DNA from: Dysgonomonas sp. HDW5A
GTDB taxonomy: Bacteria > Bacteroidota > Bacteroidia > Bacteroidales > Dysgonomonadaceae
DNA length: 64,000 bases
NCBI RefSeq assembly: GCF_011299555.1
Contig: NZ_CP049857.1
Coordinates: 4,154,001 to 4,218,000 of the forward strand
Direction of reading: 5' to 3'
The notes beneath the pieces are model-generated. The model ran no database searches and was not told where the DNA came from. It saw only the letters and a list, made by a program, of their open reading frames with translations. This document shows positions 17,924 to 26,813 of the stretch, in pieces. Position 1 is the first letter of the stretch. Every line of letters starts with the position of its first letter. Both the position numbers and the translations under genes were made by a program.

Positions 17924-17967
17924 AGTTACTTTACAAACCAAAGTAATAGAAAAGGTCTGCGACCTTA
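17924..17967 (-). repeat. Dispersed hairpin element, copy 2
   Basis: On the minus strand TAAGGTCGCAGACCTT starts inside the susD stop codon and is followed by the family tail ...ATTACTTTGG.... The hairpin arms AGGTC/GACCT are perfect. Confidence 0.75.
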
Positions 17968-19647
17968 CCAGCCATAGTTTTGTTTGTATATTCCGTTTAC
18001 AAAGTTGATTTGCTGTTGAGGGATCGGAATATATTCATTCTTGCTTTTTGTAAAATTGCCACTTCTCAAGAATGACCGTCTTGATGATTCTGTTTTGAAG
18101 TAGGCATTTATCACCTGATCGGCAATACCCCAACGAACCAAGTCGAAGAAACGACTTCCTTCCATTGCAAACTCAAGGCGACGTTCCCAACGCAAAGCTT
18201 GGCGGGCAAAATCGTTCGACCATGTACAGTTAACTCCCGGTTGATAAAGTGAGACGCTCAATTTAGGTGCATAATCAATCATATCGGTACTGCGTTGTGC
18301 TCTTTCTCTTATTTGATTGATAAGCGGTAAGGCTTCATTATGACGTCCTAATTCTATTAAAGCTTCGGCACGCATTAAAATAGCGTCTGCATAACGGATA
18401 ATGATTCTGTTTTTAGAGTTTCCGTAGAATGGGGCAACATTCACAAAGCAATCACACGAAGGATCAACGTTTTCTTTCAAAGACGCATAATATCCATATA
18501 CGGTAGGATTACGGTTCCATCCTTCTTCATAAATCAATTCTTTATTGTATTTATAAGGGAATCCGGGCATAGCGACAGTATGGAATAAACGTGGATCAGC
18601 AGTGTTTGCTTTCGAATCATAGTTCGTATTATCGAACGAATCGAACATAGGTAATCCTGTTTTATCTGTTTTATAAGCATTCACCAAGTTTTGACTCGGT
18701 TTGTGAAAATCACAACAGCCAACCCCCATAGGTACTGATAATACATCGCCCCAATTTAACCGACCGAACATAGTTCCGTCGTCAATTGAATACTGTACTG
18801 CAAATAACGATTCTTTACCATTTTGATATGCTCCCGGTAAGAAGTTATATGCAAAATCATATTCTAAACCATATCCCGAGTTAAGAACTTTCTCTGTGTA
18901 TTTAAGAACTTCCTCTAAATCGGCACGGTTTATTTCTGTTAAATTATTTCTTTCATCCTGTCTGTAAGCTCTATATAAGTTTGCTTTCGCCAAATAAGCT
19001 GCCGCTGCTATTTTATTGGCACGTCCAAGCTGATCTTGCTTTTCGGGAAGCAAATCATATGCTTTCTGAAAGTCGCTTACAATCCAAGCCCATTGTTCGT
19101 CATTAGAAAGTTTGTTATCTACTTTATCATAATCGTCAATCGGCAAGTCTTCGTCTACAAAAGGAATATGCCCGAATACTGTTTTAAGTATAAAGTAAAA
19201 ATGACCTCTCAAAAAATACATTTCACCCATACGGGTATCTCTCAATGGAACATCATTTGTCGATACCGTTTTCAGTACACTCAAAGCGGTATTTGTTCTC
19301 GAAATTGCTTTGTAAGAATAAAACCAAAGCCCATCGGCTTCACCAAAATCGGTCTTTATATTTTGAGCTATTTCATAGAAATGGAATGCACTGATGTCAT
19401 TTTCGTCATTTCCTCCTTTATAGGCGTCATCCGAACGAACGTTGCCGTAAGGCCATAAGCTGAAGGGTTTATCATAGTGATCGTTTCCTAATGAAGAATA
19501 AGCTGCTGTAACCAATCCTTCTACCTGATCGGGACCTTTTACCTGCTCATCGCTCAATATTCCCTGAGGATCGTCATTCAAGAAATCACAGCTCGAAACC
19601 ATAACCATTGCTGCAAAGAGTACAGCTATATATTTTATCTTTTTCAT
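17965..19647 (-). CDS. susD: SusD-like fructan-binding lipoprotein
   Basis: A 560-residue outer-membrane lipoprotein (signal ending VSSC, then DFLNDD, an acidic surface-export motif). It forms the lid of the SusC transporter and binds fructan fragments at the cell surface. The alpha-helical TPR-like SusD/RagB fold is supported by the N-terminal DDPQGILSDEQ segment, the central AYLAKANLYRAY helices and the conserved C-terminal half with YADAILMRAEALIELG and ALRWERRLEFAMEGSRFFDLVRWG. The stop codon overlaps a dispersed hairpin element. It follows susC by 17 bases and corresponds to BT1762. Confidence 0.95.
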   Translation of the reverse strand: MKKIKYIAVLFAAMVMVSSCDFLNDDPQGILSDEQVKGPDQVEGLVTAAYSSLGNDHYDKPFSLWPYGNVRSDDAYKGGNDENDISAFHFYEIAQNIKTDFGEADGLWFYSYKAISRTNTALSVLKTVSTNDVPLRDTRMGEMYFLRGHFYFILKTVFGHIPFVDEDLPIDDYDKVDNKLSNDEQWAWIVSDFQKAYDLLPEKQDQLGRANKIAAAAYLAKANLYRAYRQDERNNLTEINRADLEEVLKYTEKVLNSGYGLEYDFAYNFLPGAYQNGKESLFAVQYSIDDGTMFGRLNWGDVLSVPMGVGCCDFHKPSQNLVNAYKTDKTGLPMFDSFDNTNYDSKANTADPRLFHTVAMPGFPYKYNKELIYEEGWNRNPTVYGYYASLKENVDPSCDCFVNVAPFYGNSKNRIIIRYADAILMRAEALIELGRHNEALPLINQIRERAQRSTDMIDYAPKLSVSLYQPGVNCTWSNDFARQALRWERRLEFAMEGSRFFDLVRWGIADQVINAYFKTESSRRSFLRSGNFTKSKNEYIPIPQQQINFVNGIYKQNYGW

Positions 19648-19664
19648 TGTGTTGTACTGTTGGA

Positions 19665-22600
19665 TTAAAATGAAACATTAAGCCCGAAAGTAAATGTCAT
19701 CGGAATAGGATATCCCCATGCCGGATTTTCAGGATCTACGCCTGTAAAGCTTTTACTTTTGATAGTCAGTAGATTTTGAGCACTTACATACGTACGCAAC
19801 CGACTTAATCTTATTTTCTGAATAATATGCTTAGGTAATGTATATCCTACTTGCACGTTTCTGAGTTTCAGATAAGAACCATTCTCTACAAAGTAAGTAG
19901 ACATACGTGCCTCATTATTTGTATCGGTATAAGATAAACGAGGAATATTTGAATTCGGGTTGGTTATAGGATCCCATGCATCCAACAAGCGTGTACCTTT
20001 ATTGGATCGTGTATCGGAAACGCTCCAGAAATCGGTGGCATATTTCACGGTATTTATAACATCCACATTATGTATTCCTTGAAGAAATATAATGAAGTCG
20101 AAATTCTTATATGCAAAGTTCAGATTCAATCCGTATGCAAAATCGGGGAACGGGTCACCTATCCAAGTACGGTCATCGTCATTTATAACACCATCGTTGT
20201 TTATATCACGATAACGGATACGACCTAAACCTTTTCCATCTTGTTGAGCATGTCTATCTAAATCTTCCTGGCTTTTGAAGATACCATCAGCCACATACCC
20301 GTAAAAAGATCCTAGCGGACGACCTAAAATATTATCCCATTTTCCATTTCCACCGTAGGAATTTTTAACGGATTCAGGTAAAAAAGTCACTTGGTTTTTA
20401 TTGGTTGATATATTTCCCGATACATCATAAGTTACACCTGTCGAACCGATTTTACCTCTATATCCAACTGTGAACTCAAAACCTTTGTTTTCCATGCTGG
20501 CTCCATTGTACCATTTGTTAGCTCCTTCGCCTTTTATAGCTGCGTAGCCGGGAGAATAGAGAATGTCTTTGGTACTTTTCCAGTAATATTCAGCCGACCC
20601 ATAAAGTGCCTGACCAAAGAATCCGAAATCGAGACCAATATTTGTTTGAGTGGTAGTTTCCCATTTCAAATCGGGATTTGATAATTGAGAGCGTCTAAAT
20701 CCTGACGGTAATAATCCTGCTCCTTTTCCATTCAGATCATAGGCTGTTCCCCAAACCGAATCCCATGTAGGGTTTCCTTTACCATAATCGGTTACATAAA
20801 TATCATATATCGCTGTATTGTTTATGTCCTGATTACCGTTCTGTCCCCAACCGAAACGCAATTTCAGATCAGATAAGTAATCGCTGGTTGAAGCCATAAA
20901 AGCTTCTTGACTTATTCTCCATCCTAAATTGAATGCAGGGAATGTTCCCCATCTGTTATTCTTTCCAAAACGAGACGAGCCATCACGACGAACTGTAACC
21001 GATGCCAGATATTTATCATCGTAAGCATAGTTTATTTTACCGAAGAAAGACATCAGCGAATATCCGGTAGATATACCTGTACCTTCACTTAATCCTGTAC
21101 CTAGATCGGGCCACATATAATCAGGGGTTTCAACGGCAAAGCCTTCTCTTTTGGCTGAAAAATTTATATCCTCTTGGTTGAACATCTCCATACCAACCAA
21201 TGTTTCGAAACGGTTTTTTCCTATTTCGAAGTCATAAGTAGCGGTATTACTCCAAGTCCATTTAGTCCAGTGTGCTTGTTCCATCAACGAAGCGGTTCTG
21301 TCACTTTCGAGATATCCTGACTGATAACTGTGTGTAAGGCTTCTTTTATAGAAGTTACCATAATCTAAACCAAAACTCGAACGGATATTTAATTTCTTGA
21401 TCGGTTGCAAATTCACATAAGCATTACCAAACATACGCCAGTAACGATATCTGTTATTCTGATTATCATGAACCAAACGAGCCGGATTTTGTCGGTCGGG
21501 CAATCCGGTGATAGGTCCTCCCCATCCTGCTCCATCGGCTGTATGCACCGGAATAAAAGGAACAGCAATTAAAGCCGATTCTATTATTTTATCAGGTTGA
21601 GCAACTTCGGAAGTTCTGTTCAGTGTAAAATTTTCTCCAATGGTAAGAATATCACCATACAGTTTGTAGTCGCTATTCATACGTACCGAGAATCGAGAAA
21701 AGTCAGTATATTTTATCAATGCGTCATTGCCAAAATGTCCCAATGAAAAATAATAACTGCCTTTTTCTGTTCCGTTACTTACTGCGAGATTATAAGACTG
21801 AGCTACCCCTGTTTTTGTTATCTGATCAAACCAATCGGTATTAGAAGTTCTTAGGGTTCTGTTTTTATCTAAGTATTCAGGAAAATAGACGTTTTCTAAA
21901 ACTCTATTGCCTTGAGCACCTATACCGTCTTTATATACAATTCCTAAATTGTTACTATTGGGATCAATTCCCGAATTAACAGAAGCCTGCCACATGGCTT
22001 GTGCATATTCACGAGAATTGAGAACATCAATTTTCGTATTGTAATTGGCTACAGATACAAAAGCATCAAAATCAATTTTGAGAACTCCCGCTTTCCCTCT
22101 CTTTGTAGTTATAATAATTACGCCGTTTGCAGCTCTCGACCCATAGATACTGGCAGCCGAAGCATCACGAAGTACCTGAATACTTTCAATATCATGAGAG
22201 TTCAACTCGTGCATACCTGCCTGAGATGGTATTCCATCAATAATATACAATGGGTCATTATTATTCAAGGTTCCTATACCACGAATACGTACAGTAGCCG
22301 ATCCGCTCGGATTTCCGTCTGCTGTAACTTCCATACCGGCAACTCTCCCCTGCAATGCTCTGATGGGGTTATTTTCCGGCTCAGACATCATATCATTTAC
22401 TTTCACGACCGATACAGCACCTGTAAGGTCTGCCTTGCGTTCGGTACGATATCCTACAGCAATTACTTCATTCAAGACTTGCGAATCGTCCGTCATCAGG
22501 ACATTAATTTCCTTTTTACCATTTACCGGAATGTTCTGAGTTTTAAATCCGATATAAGTAAATTCGAGAGTAGCATCGGGGCTGGCTTTCAATGTAAATT

Positions 22601-22778
22601 GACCATCCAAATCTGTAGTAGTCCCAATACTTGCATTTTTCACTTTTACACTGACCCCTATCAAAGGTTCATTGTCTGTTGCAGATTTTACAACTCCTTT
22701 TATGTCTATCTCCTGAGCTTTTATAAAACTACAGAAAGAGAAAAGGAGCAGTATCAAGAAAAGGTTTCTCATACTCAT
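19665..22778 (-). CDS. susC: SusC-like TonB-dependent fructan transporter
   Basis: A 1037-residue outer-membrane TonB-dependent transporter that imports fructan oligosaccharides. It has a signal peptide (to about residue 21), a carboxypeptidase-like regulatory domain (about 24-100, IKGVVKSATDNEPLIGVSVK), a TonB box region, a plug domain with VRIRGIGTLNNNDPLYIIDGIP and SIYGSRAANGVIIITTKRG, and a 22-strand barrel ending in aromatic FTFGLNVSF. It is the first gene of the operon on the minus strand; a second in-frame ATG two codons downstream is an equally good start. It corresponds to BT1763. Confidence 0.95.
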   Translation of the reverse strand: MSMRNLFLILLLFSFCSFIKAQEIDIKGVVKSATDNEPLIGVSVKVKNASIGTTTDLDGQFTLKASPDATLEFTYIGFKTQNIPVNGKKEINVLMTDDSQVLNEVIAVGYRTERKADLTGAVSVVKVNDMMSEPENNPIRALQGRVAGMEVTADGNPSGSATVRIRGIGTLNNNDPLYIIDGIPSQAGMHELNSHDIESIQVLRDASAASIYGSRAANGVIIITTKRGKAGVLKIDFDAFVSVANYNTKIDVLNSREYAQAMWQASVNSGIDPNSNNLGIVYKDGIGAQGNRVLENVYFPEYLDKNRTLRTSNTDWFDQITKTGVAQSYNLAVSNGTEKGSYYFSLGHFGNDALIKYTDFSRFSVRMNSDYKLYGDILTIGENFTLNRTSEVAQPDKIIESALIAVPFIPVHTADGAGWGGPITGLPDRQNPARLVHDNQNNRYRYWRMFGNAYVNLQPIKKLNIRSSFGLDYGNFYKRSLTHSYQSGYLESDRTASLMEQAHWTKWTWSNTATYDFEIGKNRFETLVGMEMFNQEDINFSAKREGFAVETPDYMWPDLGTGLSEGTGISTGYSLMSFFGKINYAYDDKYLASVTVRRDGSSRFGKNNRWGTFPAFNLGWRISQEAFMASTSDYLSDLKLRFGWGQNGNQDINNTAIYDIYVTDYGKGNPTWDSVWGTAYDLNGKGAGLLPSGFRRSQLSNPDLKWETTTQTNIGLDFGFFGQALYGSAEYYWKSTKDILYSPGYAAIKGEGANKWYNGASMENKGFEFTVGYRGKIGSTGVTYDVSGNISTNKNQVTFLPESVKNSYGGNGKWDNILGRPLGSFYGYVADGIFKSQEDLDRHAQQDGKGLGRIRYRDINNDGVINDDDRTWIGDPFPDFAYGLNLNFAYKNFDFIIFLQGIHNVDVINTVKYATDFWSVSDTRSNKGTRLLDAWDPITNPNSNIPRLSYTDTNNEARMSTYFVENGSYLKLRNVQVGYTLPKHIIQKIRLSRLRTYVSAQNLLTIKSKSFTGVDPENPAWGYPIPMTFTFGLNVSF

Positions 22779-22820
22779 TTTTCATTTTTGGTATTAAATT
22801 AATAAACGTACTTGTTAACA

Positions 22821-22860
22821 AAGGTCTATGACCTATTTATAGTTTGTGCAAGTATTAAAT
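22821..22860 (+). repeat. Dispersed hairpin element, copy 3
   Basis: AAGGTC-TAT-GACCT (22821-22834) with an AT-rich tail containing GCAAGTATTAAA, as in other copies. It lies upstream of susC, in inverse orientation to it. Confidence 0.7.
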
Positions 22861-23140
22861 GATAGTTATAATTAAACGATCCGGCATTAAATACTTCCTC
22901 TAACTTACAAGCACAAAGAACTAAATTAGAAACTTTCTTACCTATAAAAATTAGGTCAAAAGCATGCATAAATAATGCATTCACGATTTTACATAAACAA
23001 TAATCATTTAATAAACAGACTATTAAAATATTCTATTATATAAATCTATTTTATAATTTATTATTAAATATTCAATTGTGAATACTCTGCGAAATGTAGA
23101 GATTCTGCCTAAAGAGATACCGTAGTATGATTTTATATTG

Positions 23141-23148
23141 TAAATTTG
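23141..23148 (+). promoter_or_regulatory. Possible -7 element of the hemolysin III gene
   Basis: TAAATTTG fits TAnnTTTG and lies 41 bases before the start codon. No TTG is found at the expected spacing upstream. Confidence 0.4.
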
Positions 23149-23188
23149 AATTTGAAAGAATCAAGAAAAATAAAATTTAAATCAAGTA

Positions 23189-23845
23189 ATGACTGATAAA
23201 CAATATTCACAGAGGGAAGAACTTCTCAATGCTTGGACTCATGGCCTAGGGATTATTTTTGGAATTATCGCCGGATTTTTTCTTGTTAAACAAGCAATAC
23301 AAACCGGAAACACATGGGCTGTTGCCAGCGTTTTCATCTATATTGTTTGTATGCTTATGTCTTATGTCACTTCAACCGTCTATCATTCTTGTACCCATCC
23401 TACCAGACGGGTTCTTTGCCGAAAATTCGATCATGCTGCTATTTATTTTCACATTGCAGGCACCTATACTCCTTTTACTTTAATTGTATTGCGAGAAGTA
23501 GGCATCTGGGGTTGGTTGGTATTTTCAATTGTCTGGATAGTTGCCATAGTGGGTACGGGGCTTAGCTTTGCTCATTATAAAACAGGCAGCAAATTAGAAA
23601 CCATCTGTTATGTACTTATGGGATGTATTATTCTTATAGCGTTAAAACCTCTTGTCGATACATTATTATCAACCACCGGCTCTTTGGATTCAATATATTG
23701 GCTCTTAGCAGGAGGTATCTCTTATATAATCGGAGCCATATTCTATTCATTCAAAAAGATAAGGTACATGCACTCGGTATTTCACCTCTTTGTTTTAGGA
23801 GGAAGCGTATGTCACGTACTAGCCATCTGGGACATACTGAGATAA
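23189..23845 (+). CDS. Hemolysin III family membrane protein (HlyIII/YqfA)
   Basis: A 218-residue inner-membrane protein of the HlyIII family in the CREST/PAQR superfamily, with seven predicted helices. The conserved histidine/acidic signature is present: STVYHSC near residue 65, RKFDHAAIYFHIAGTYTPF around 80-98, and a C-terminal SVFHLFVLGGSVCH. In relatives these residues bind a metal. A role in membrane lipid or stress homeostasis is proposed for the family, and hemolysis is not established for most members. It is followed after 21 bases by a phosphoesterase gene, probably in one transcript. Confidence 0.9.
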   Translation: MTDKQYSQREELLNAWTHGLGIIFGIIAGFFLVKQAIQTGNTWAVASVFIYIVCMLMSYVTSTVYHSCTHPTRRVLCRKFDHAAIYFHIAGTYTPFTLIVLREVGIWGWLVFSIVWIVAIVGTGLSFAHYKTGSKLETICYVLMGCIILIALKPLVDTLLSTTGSLDSIYWLLAGGISYIIGAIFYSFKKIRYMHSVFHLFVLGGSVCHVLAIWDILR

Positions 23846-23866
23846 TAATTACAATAAAAAACAATA

Positions 23867-24661
23867 ATGCAAAAAATAGCAATTATAAGTGATATTCATG
23901 GAAATCTGCCTGCATTACAAGCAGTTCTTAAGGATATTAACACAGTGTATAAAGCCGATCAGATATATTGTTTGGGCGATCTTACCGATGGTGCACCCTG
24001 GCATAACGAAGTTATTGAACTGATTCAAGAACTTAATATTCCCACTATAATGGGAAACCATGATGAAAGGATAGCTTTTGACTATGCTGTGCATGCACTT
24101 AGTAAGCATAGCCTTGAAGAACAAGATGCTCGCTTAAAAACAATTAATCATACTAAAGAGACTATCAGTCCCGATAATAAGCAATTTTTATCAGGTCTGG
24201 TTCCTGATATTCGGTTGGATTATGATAATCTTTCGTGCTTGCTGGTACATGGCAGTCCTCGTAGTAATGAAGAATATGTCTATGAAGATCACGACGAAAG
24301 TTTATTGATTCAAATGTTCGATGAAACCAATTCGGATGTAATAATAACGGGGCACACTCACCTTTCGTTCATTCGAAGTATTTCAACCCATGACCGTAAA
24401 GATAAATTGTTTATAAATGCAGGCTCGTTAGGAAGAACCAAAGAAAAAAACGGAGGAAAAGCTGTCTATCTCAGACTTACTATTAATGAGACAGGCGAAA
24501 TAAACGATATTCTGAAAAGCGTAGATACTACTCTTTGTGAAGTAGACTATAGTATTCATGAGGTAATTTCAGGTATAAAAGAAAGTGAAGTACCCAATTT
24601 TTATGCCCATTTTTGGGAGAAACATTTGCAATATCCATCAAGGTCTCAGAGCTATTCATAG
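23867..24661 (+). CDS. Metallophosphoesterase, YfcE/MJ0936-like
   Basis: A 264-residue cytoplasmic calcineurin-like phosphoesterase. The dimetal motifs are complete: DIHGN (D9, H11), GDLTDG, GNHD and the C-terminal GHTH, with an additional LVHGSP. This is the family of small phosphodiesterases such as YfcE. The substrate cannot be deduced. It sits 21 bases after the hemolysin III gene, and a long intergenic region follows it. Confidence 0.85.
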   Translation: MQKIAIISDIHGNLPALQAVLKDINTVYKADQIYCLGDLTDGAPWHNEVIELIQELNIPTIMGNHDERIAFDYAVHALSKHSLEEQDARLKTINHTKETISPDNKQFLSGLVPDIRLDYDNLSCLLVHGSPRSNEEYVYEDHDESLLIQMFDETNSDVIITGHTHLSFIRSISTHDRKDKLFINAGSLGRTKEKNGGKAVYLRLTINETGEINDILKSVDTTLCEVDYSIHEVISGIKESEVPNFYAHFWEKHLQYPSRSQSYS

Positions 24662-25139
24662 TTTATCTAGGTATAACCACAATTGACAGTTATAGCTTTA
24701 AAATACAAGATTAAAAACTATCTGTTACTTAATTTAATAAGTGCATCATTAAGCAATAGTTTATCTATACATTGAAGCGCTCTTTGATATAGGTTACAGA
24801 AAAGTAACAAAAGGAGACAAAAGAATACAGATAGTTGTCACTTTTGTCACCCTAAAACAATCTAATACACTGACTATGATCAACATACAAAATTGAAAAA
24901 CATAAAATCTATTTTGAGTGTAACTTTTGTCACTTTTGTAACCTTTTTGATATTAATTATCTATCTATAAGCGATTTAGATAAATAAACAGAGTAACTTT
25001 TTTGTCACCTTTTATTCGTATCCTAATATTGGCTAACTGTTAATTAACATAAACAGTCATAACTTTTGCATTGTTGTTTGATCATTCAATTTATTCTTAT
25101 TATTTTAGTGTACCAATTAACCTAAATACCTGATATTCC
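24662..25139. other. Long gap with an array of GTnAC half-sites
   Basis: A 478-base gap upstream of the sulfatase gene. It has no gene-like frame but carries nine GT(A/C/T)AC half-sites starting at 24793, 24804, 24837, 24846, 24920, 24929, 24938, 24993 and 25004. They are grouped with 9- or 11-base spacing and mostly joined by TTTT. This looks like a regulatory array for the sulfatase operon or the scar of a mobile element. Confidence 0.5.
24793..25008. promoter_or_regulatory. GTnAC repeat array, possible operator
   Basis: Four clusters are visible: GTTAC-N6-GTAAC (24793-24808), GTCAC-TTTT-GTCAC (24837-24850), three units with TTTT spacers (24920-24942) and GTAAC-N6-GTCAC (24993-25008). Spacing near one helical turn suggests cooperative binding of a regulator. 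The binding protein is unknown. Confidence 0.45.
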
Positions 25140-26747
25140 ATGACAAATTTCAAGAGGATTAGTTTAGTAATTATTCCAGTATCAGTACTCAGCCCATATG
25201 GTTATGGACAAAAGGAACAGAGTAGCAAAGATCGGTCACGTCCCAATATTATTCATATCATGACGGACGATCATTCTTTCCAAACCATCAGTGCATACGG
25301 GCATCCTATCTCTAAGTTGGCTCCTACTCCTAATTTAGACCGATTGGCTAATGAGGGGATGTTATTCCAGCAAGCCTTTGTCGAAAATTCACTTTCCACC
25401 CCTAGCCGGGCATGTCTTATGACTGGTTTATACAGCCATCAAAACGGACAACGCCAATTAGGAGCAGGTATAGATACAACCAAAACTTTCTTCTCGGAAT
25501 TGCTTACTCAAGCCGGATATCAAACGGGAGTTATAGGTAAATGGCATATGCAATGCGAACCAAAGGGCTTCAATTATTACTGCGTTCTGAATGATCAGGG
25601 AGATTATTATAACCCCAGTTTTAAGACCAAAGACTCTCATGGTAAATATGTGCGGGAGGAAGGCTATGCAACCAATCTTATAACGACTCACTCGATAGAG
25701 TTTATTGAAAACAGGGATAAAAACAAACCGTTTGCTTTATTGGTACATCATAAAGCTCCTCATAGAAACTGGATGCCTGAAGCTAAATATTACGACTTGT
25801 ATGAGGATGTAGAATTTCCAAAGCCGGAAACATTCTATGATGATTACGAGAGCCGTTGTTCTGCTGCCCGAACTCAGGATATGACTATCGACAAGACCAT
25901 GACATTCATTTATGATCTTAAACTAAATGAATTAAAAGATACTGCTCCTTATAATACAGAATGGAGTGATGGAGGTTTGCAACAAGCGATGGATCAAATG
26001 ACTCCTGCACAACGTGAAGCTTGGGAGAATGCTTATCATCCTAAGAATATGGAATTCATTAACAGCAACCTGTCAGGTGATGAATTGCTCAACTGGAAAT
26101 TTCAGCGTTATATGAAAGATTATCTTCGCTGTATAAAATCAATTGATGATGAAGTCGGGCGTTTGATTGATTATCTGGAAAAAGAAGGTTTAATGGATAA
26201 TACTATTATAGTATATACTTCGGATCAAGGTTTTTATATGGGAGAACATGGGTGGTTCGATAAACGTTTCATGTACGAAGAATCGTTCCGAACACCACTT
26301 ATCATACGTTACCCCAAAGCGATAAAAGCCGGAACGAAAACCGATGCCTTAGTTCAAAATATAGACTTTGCTCCTACTTATCTATCACTAGCGGGAATAG
26401 AAAAACCGACCGAAATGAGTGGTGCTTCTCTTGAAGGACTTTTCAATGGAAAAACACCTAAAGACTGGAGAAAAGATTTATATTATCATTATTATGATTA
26501 TCCTGCTATTCACAATGTACGTCGCCATGATGGAGTAAGGACAGACAGATATAAGCTGATTCACTTCTATGGTAAGGGAGAAATAGGGAATGATGAGAAC
26601 ATCAATTGTAACGAGCTGTTCGATCTCAAAAACGATCCTACTGAATTACATAATTTGTATGGAAAAAAAGGATACGAAAAAATAACCGAAGAATTACAAG
26701 TCACTCTTGATAATTATAGAAAGAAACTTAAAGTGGATGAATTTTAA
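25140..26747 (+). CDS. Exported sulfatase, serine type
   Basis: A 535-residue type I sulfatase (alkaline-phosphatase fold, S1 family) with an N-terminal signal peptide (to about residue 23), so periplasmic or surface located. It hydrolyses sulfate esters, probably on a host or algal glycan. The active-site motif is S86-T-P-S-R90 followed by A-C, meaning serine at the residue that must be converted to formylglycine. Calcium-site residues are in the N-terminal MTDDHSFQ segment and in YTSDQGFYMGEHGWFDKR. A serine-type enzyme requires an anaerobic maturase, which is the next gene 66 bases downstream. The substrate cannot be told. Confidence 0.93.
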   Translation: MTNFKRISLVIIPVSVLSPYGYGQKEQSSKDRSRPNIIHIMTDDHSFQTISAYGHPISKLAPTPNLDRLANEGMLFQQAFVENSLSTPSRACLMTGLYSHQNGQRQLGAGIDTTKTFFSELLTQAGYQTGVIGKWHMQCEPKGFNYYCVLNDQGDYYNPSFKTKDSHGKYVREEGYATNLITTHSIEFIENRDKNKPFALLVHHKAPHRNWMPEAKYYDLYEDVEFPKPETFYDDYESRCSAARTQDMTIDKTMTFIYDLKLNELKDTAPYNTEWSDGGLQQAMDQMTPAQREAWENAYHPKNMEFINSNLSGDELLNWKFQRYMKDYLRCIKSIDDEVGRLIDYLEKEGLMDNTIIVYTSDQGFYMGEHGWFDKRFMYEESFRTPLIIRYPKAIKAGTKTDALVQNIDFAPTYLSLAGIEKPTEMSGASLEGLFNGKTPKDWRKDLYYHYYDYPAIHNVRRHDGVRTDRYKLIHFYGKGEIGNDENINCNELFDLKNDPTELHNLYGKKGYEKITEELQVTLDNYRKKLKVDEF

Positions 26748-26749
26748 GA

Positions 26750-26780
26750 GAGGTTGCAAACCTTTTTATGTCATTCTACT
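26750..26780 (+). repeat. Hairpin element variant, copy 10
   Basis: AGGTT-GCA-AACCT (26751-26763) has the same 5-3-5 geometry as the AGGTC/GACCT copies but both arms changed together. It is followed by TTTTTATG, just after the sulfatase stop, and could also act as a weak terminator. Confidence 0.4.
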
Positions 26781-26813
26781 AGAAATAATATCACGATCTA
26801 AAAACTTGGCTAT

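Larger units (their letters stand above)
22779..23188. other. Gap between divergent susC and hemolysin III genes
   Basis: About 410 bases of AT-rich DNA. It holds one dispersed hairpin element (22821-22860), an ATGCAT-N5-ATGCAT inverted pair (22964-22980) and a TAAATTTG element for the plus-strand gene. It must also hold the susC promoter and the sensor's binding site, but I see no clear TAnnTTTG for susC. Confidence 0.5.

Noticed and set aside
21999-22802. Plus-strand frame of 267 codons opposite susC
   Set aside because: It is antisense to the plug-domain coding part of susC, has no family pattern and is rich in Cys/Ser/Tyr, as expected of a shadow frame.
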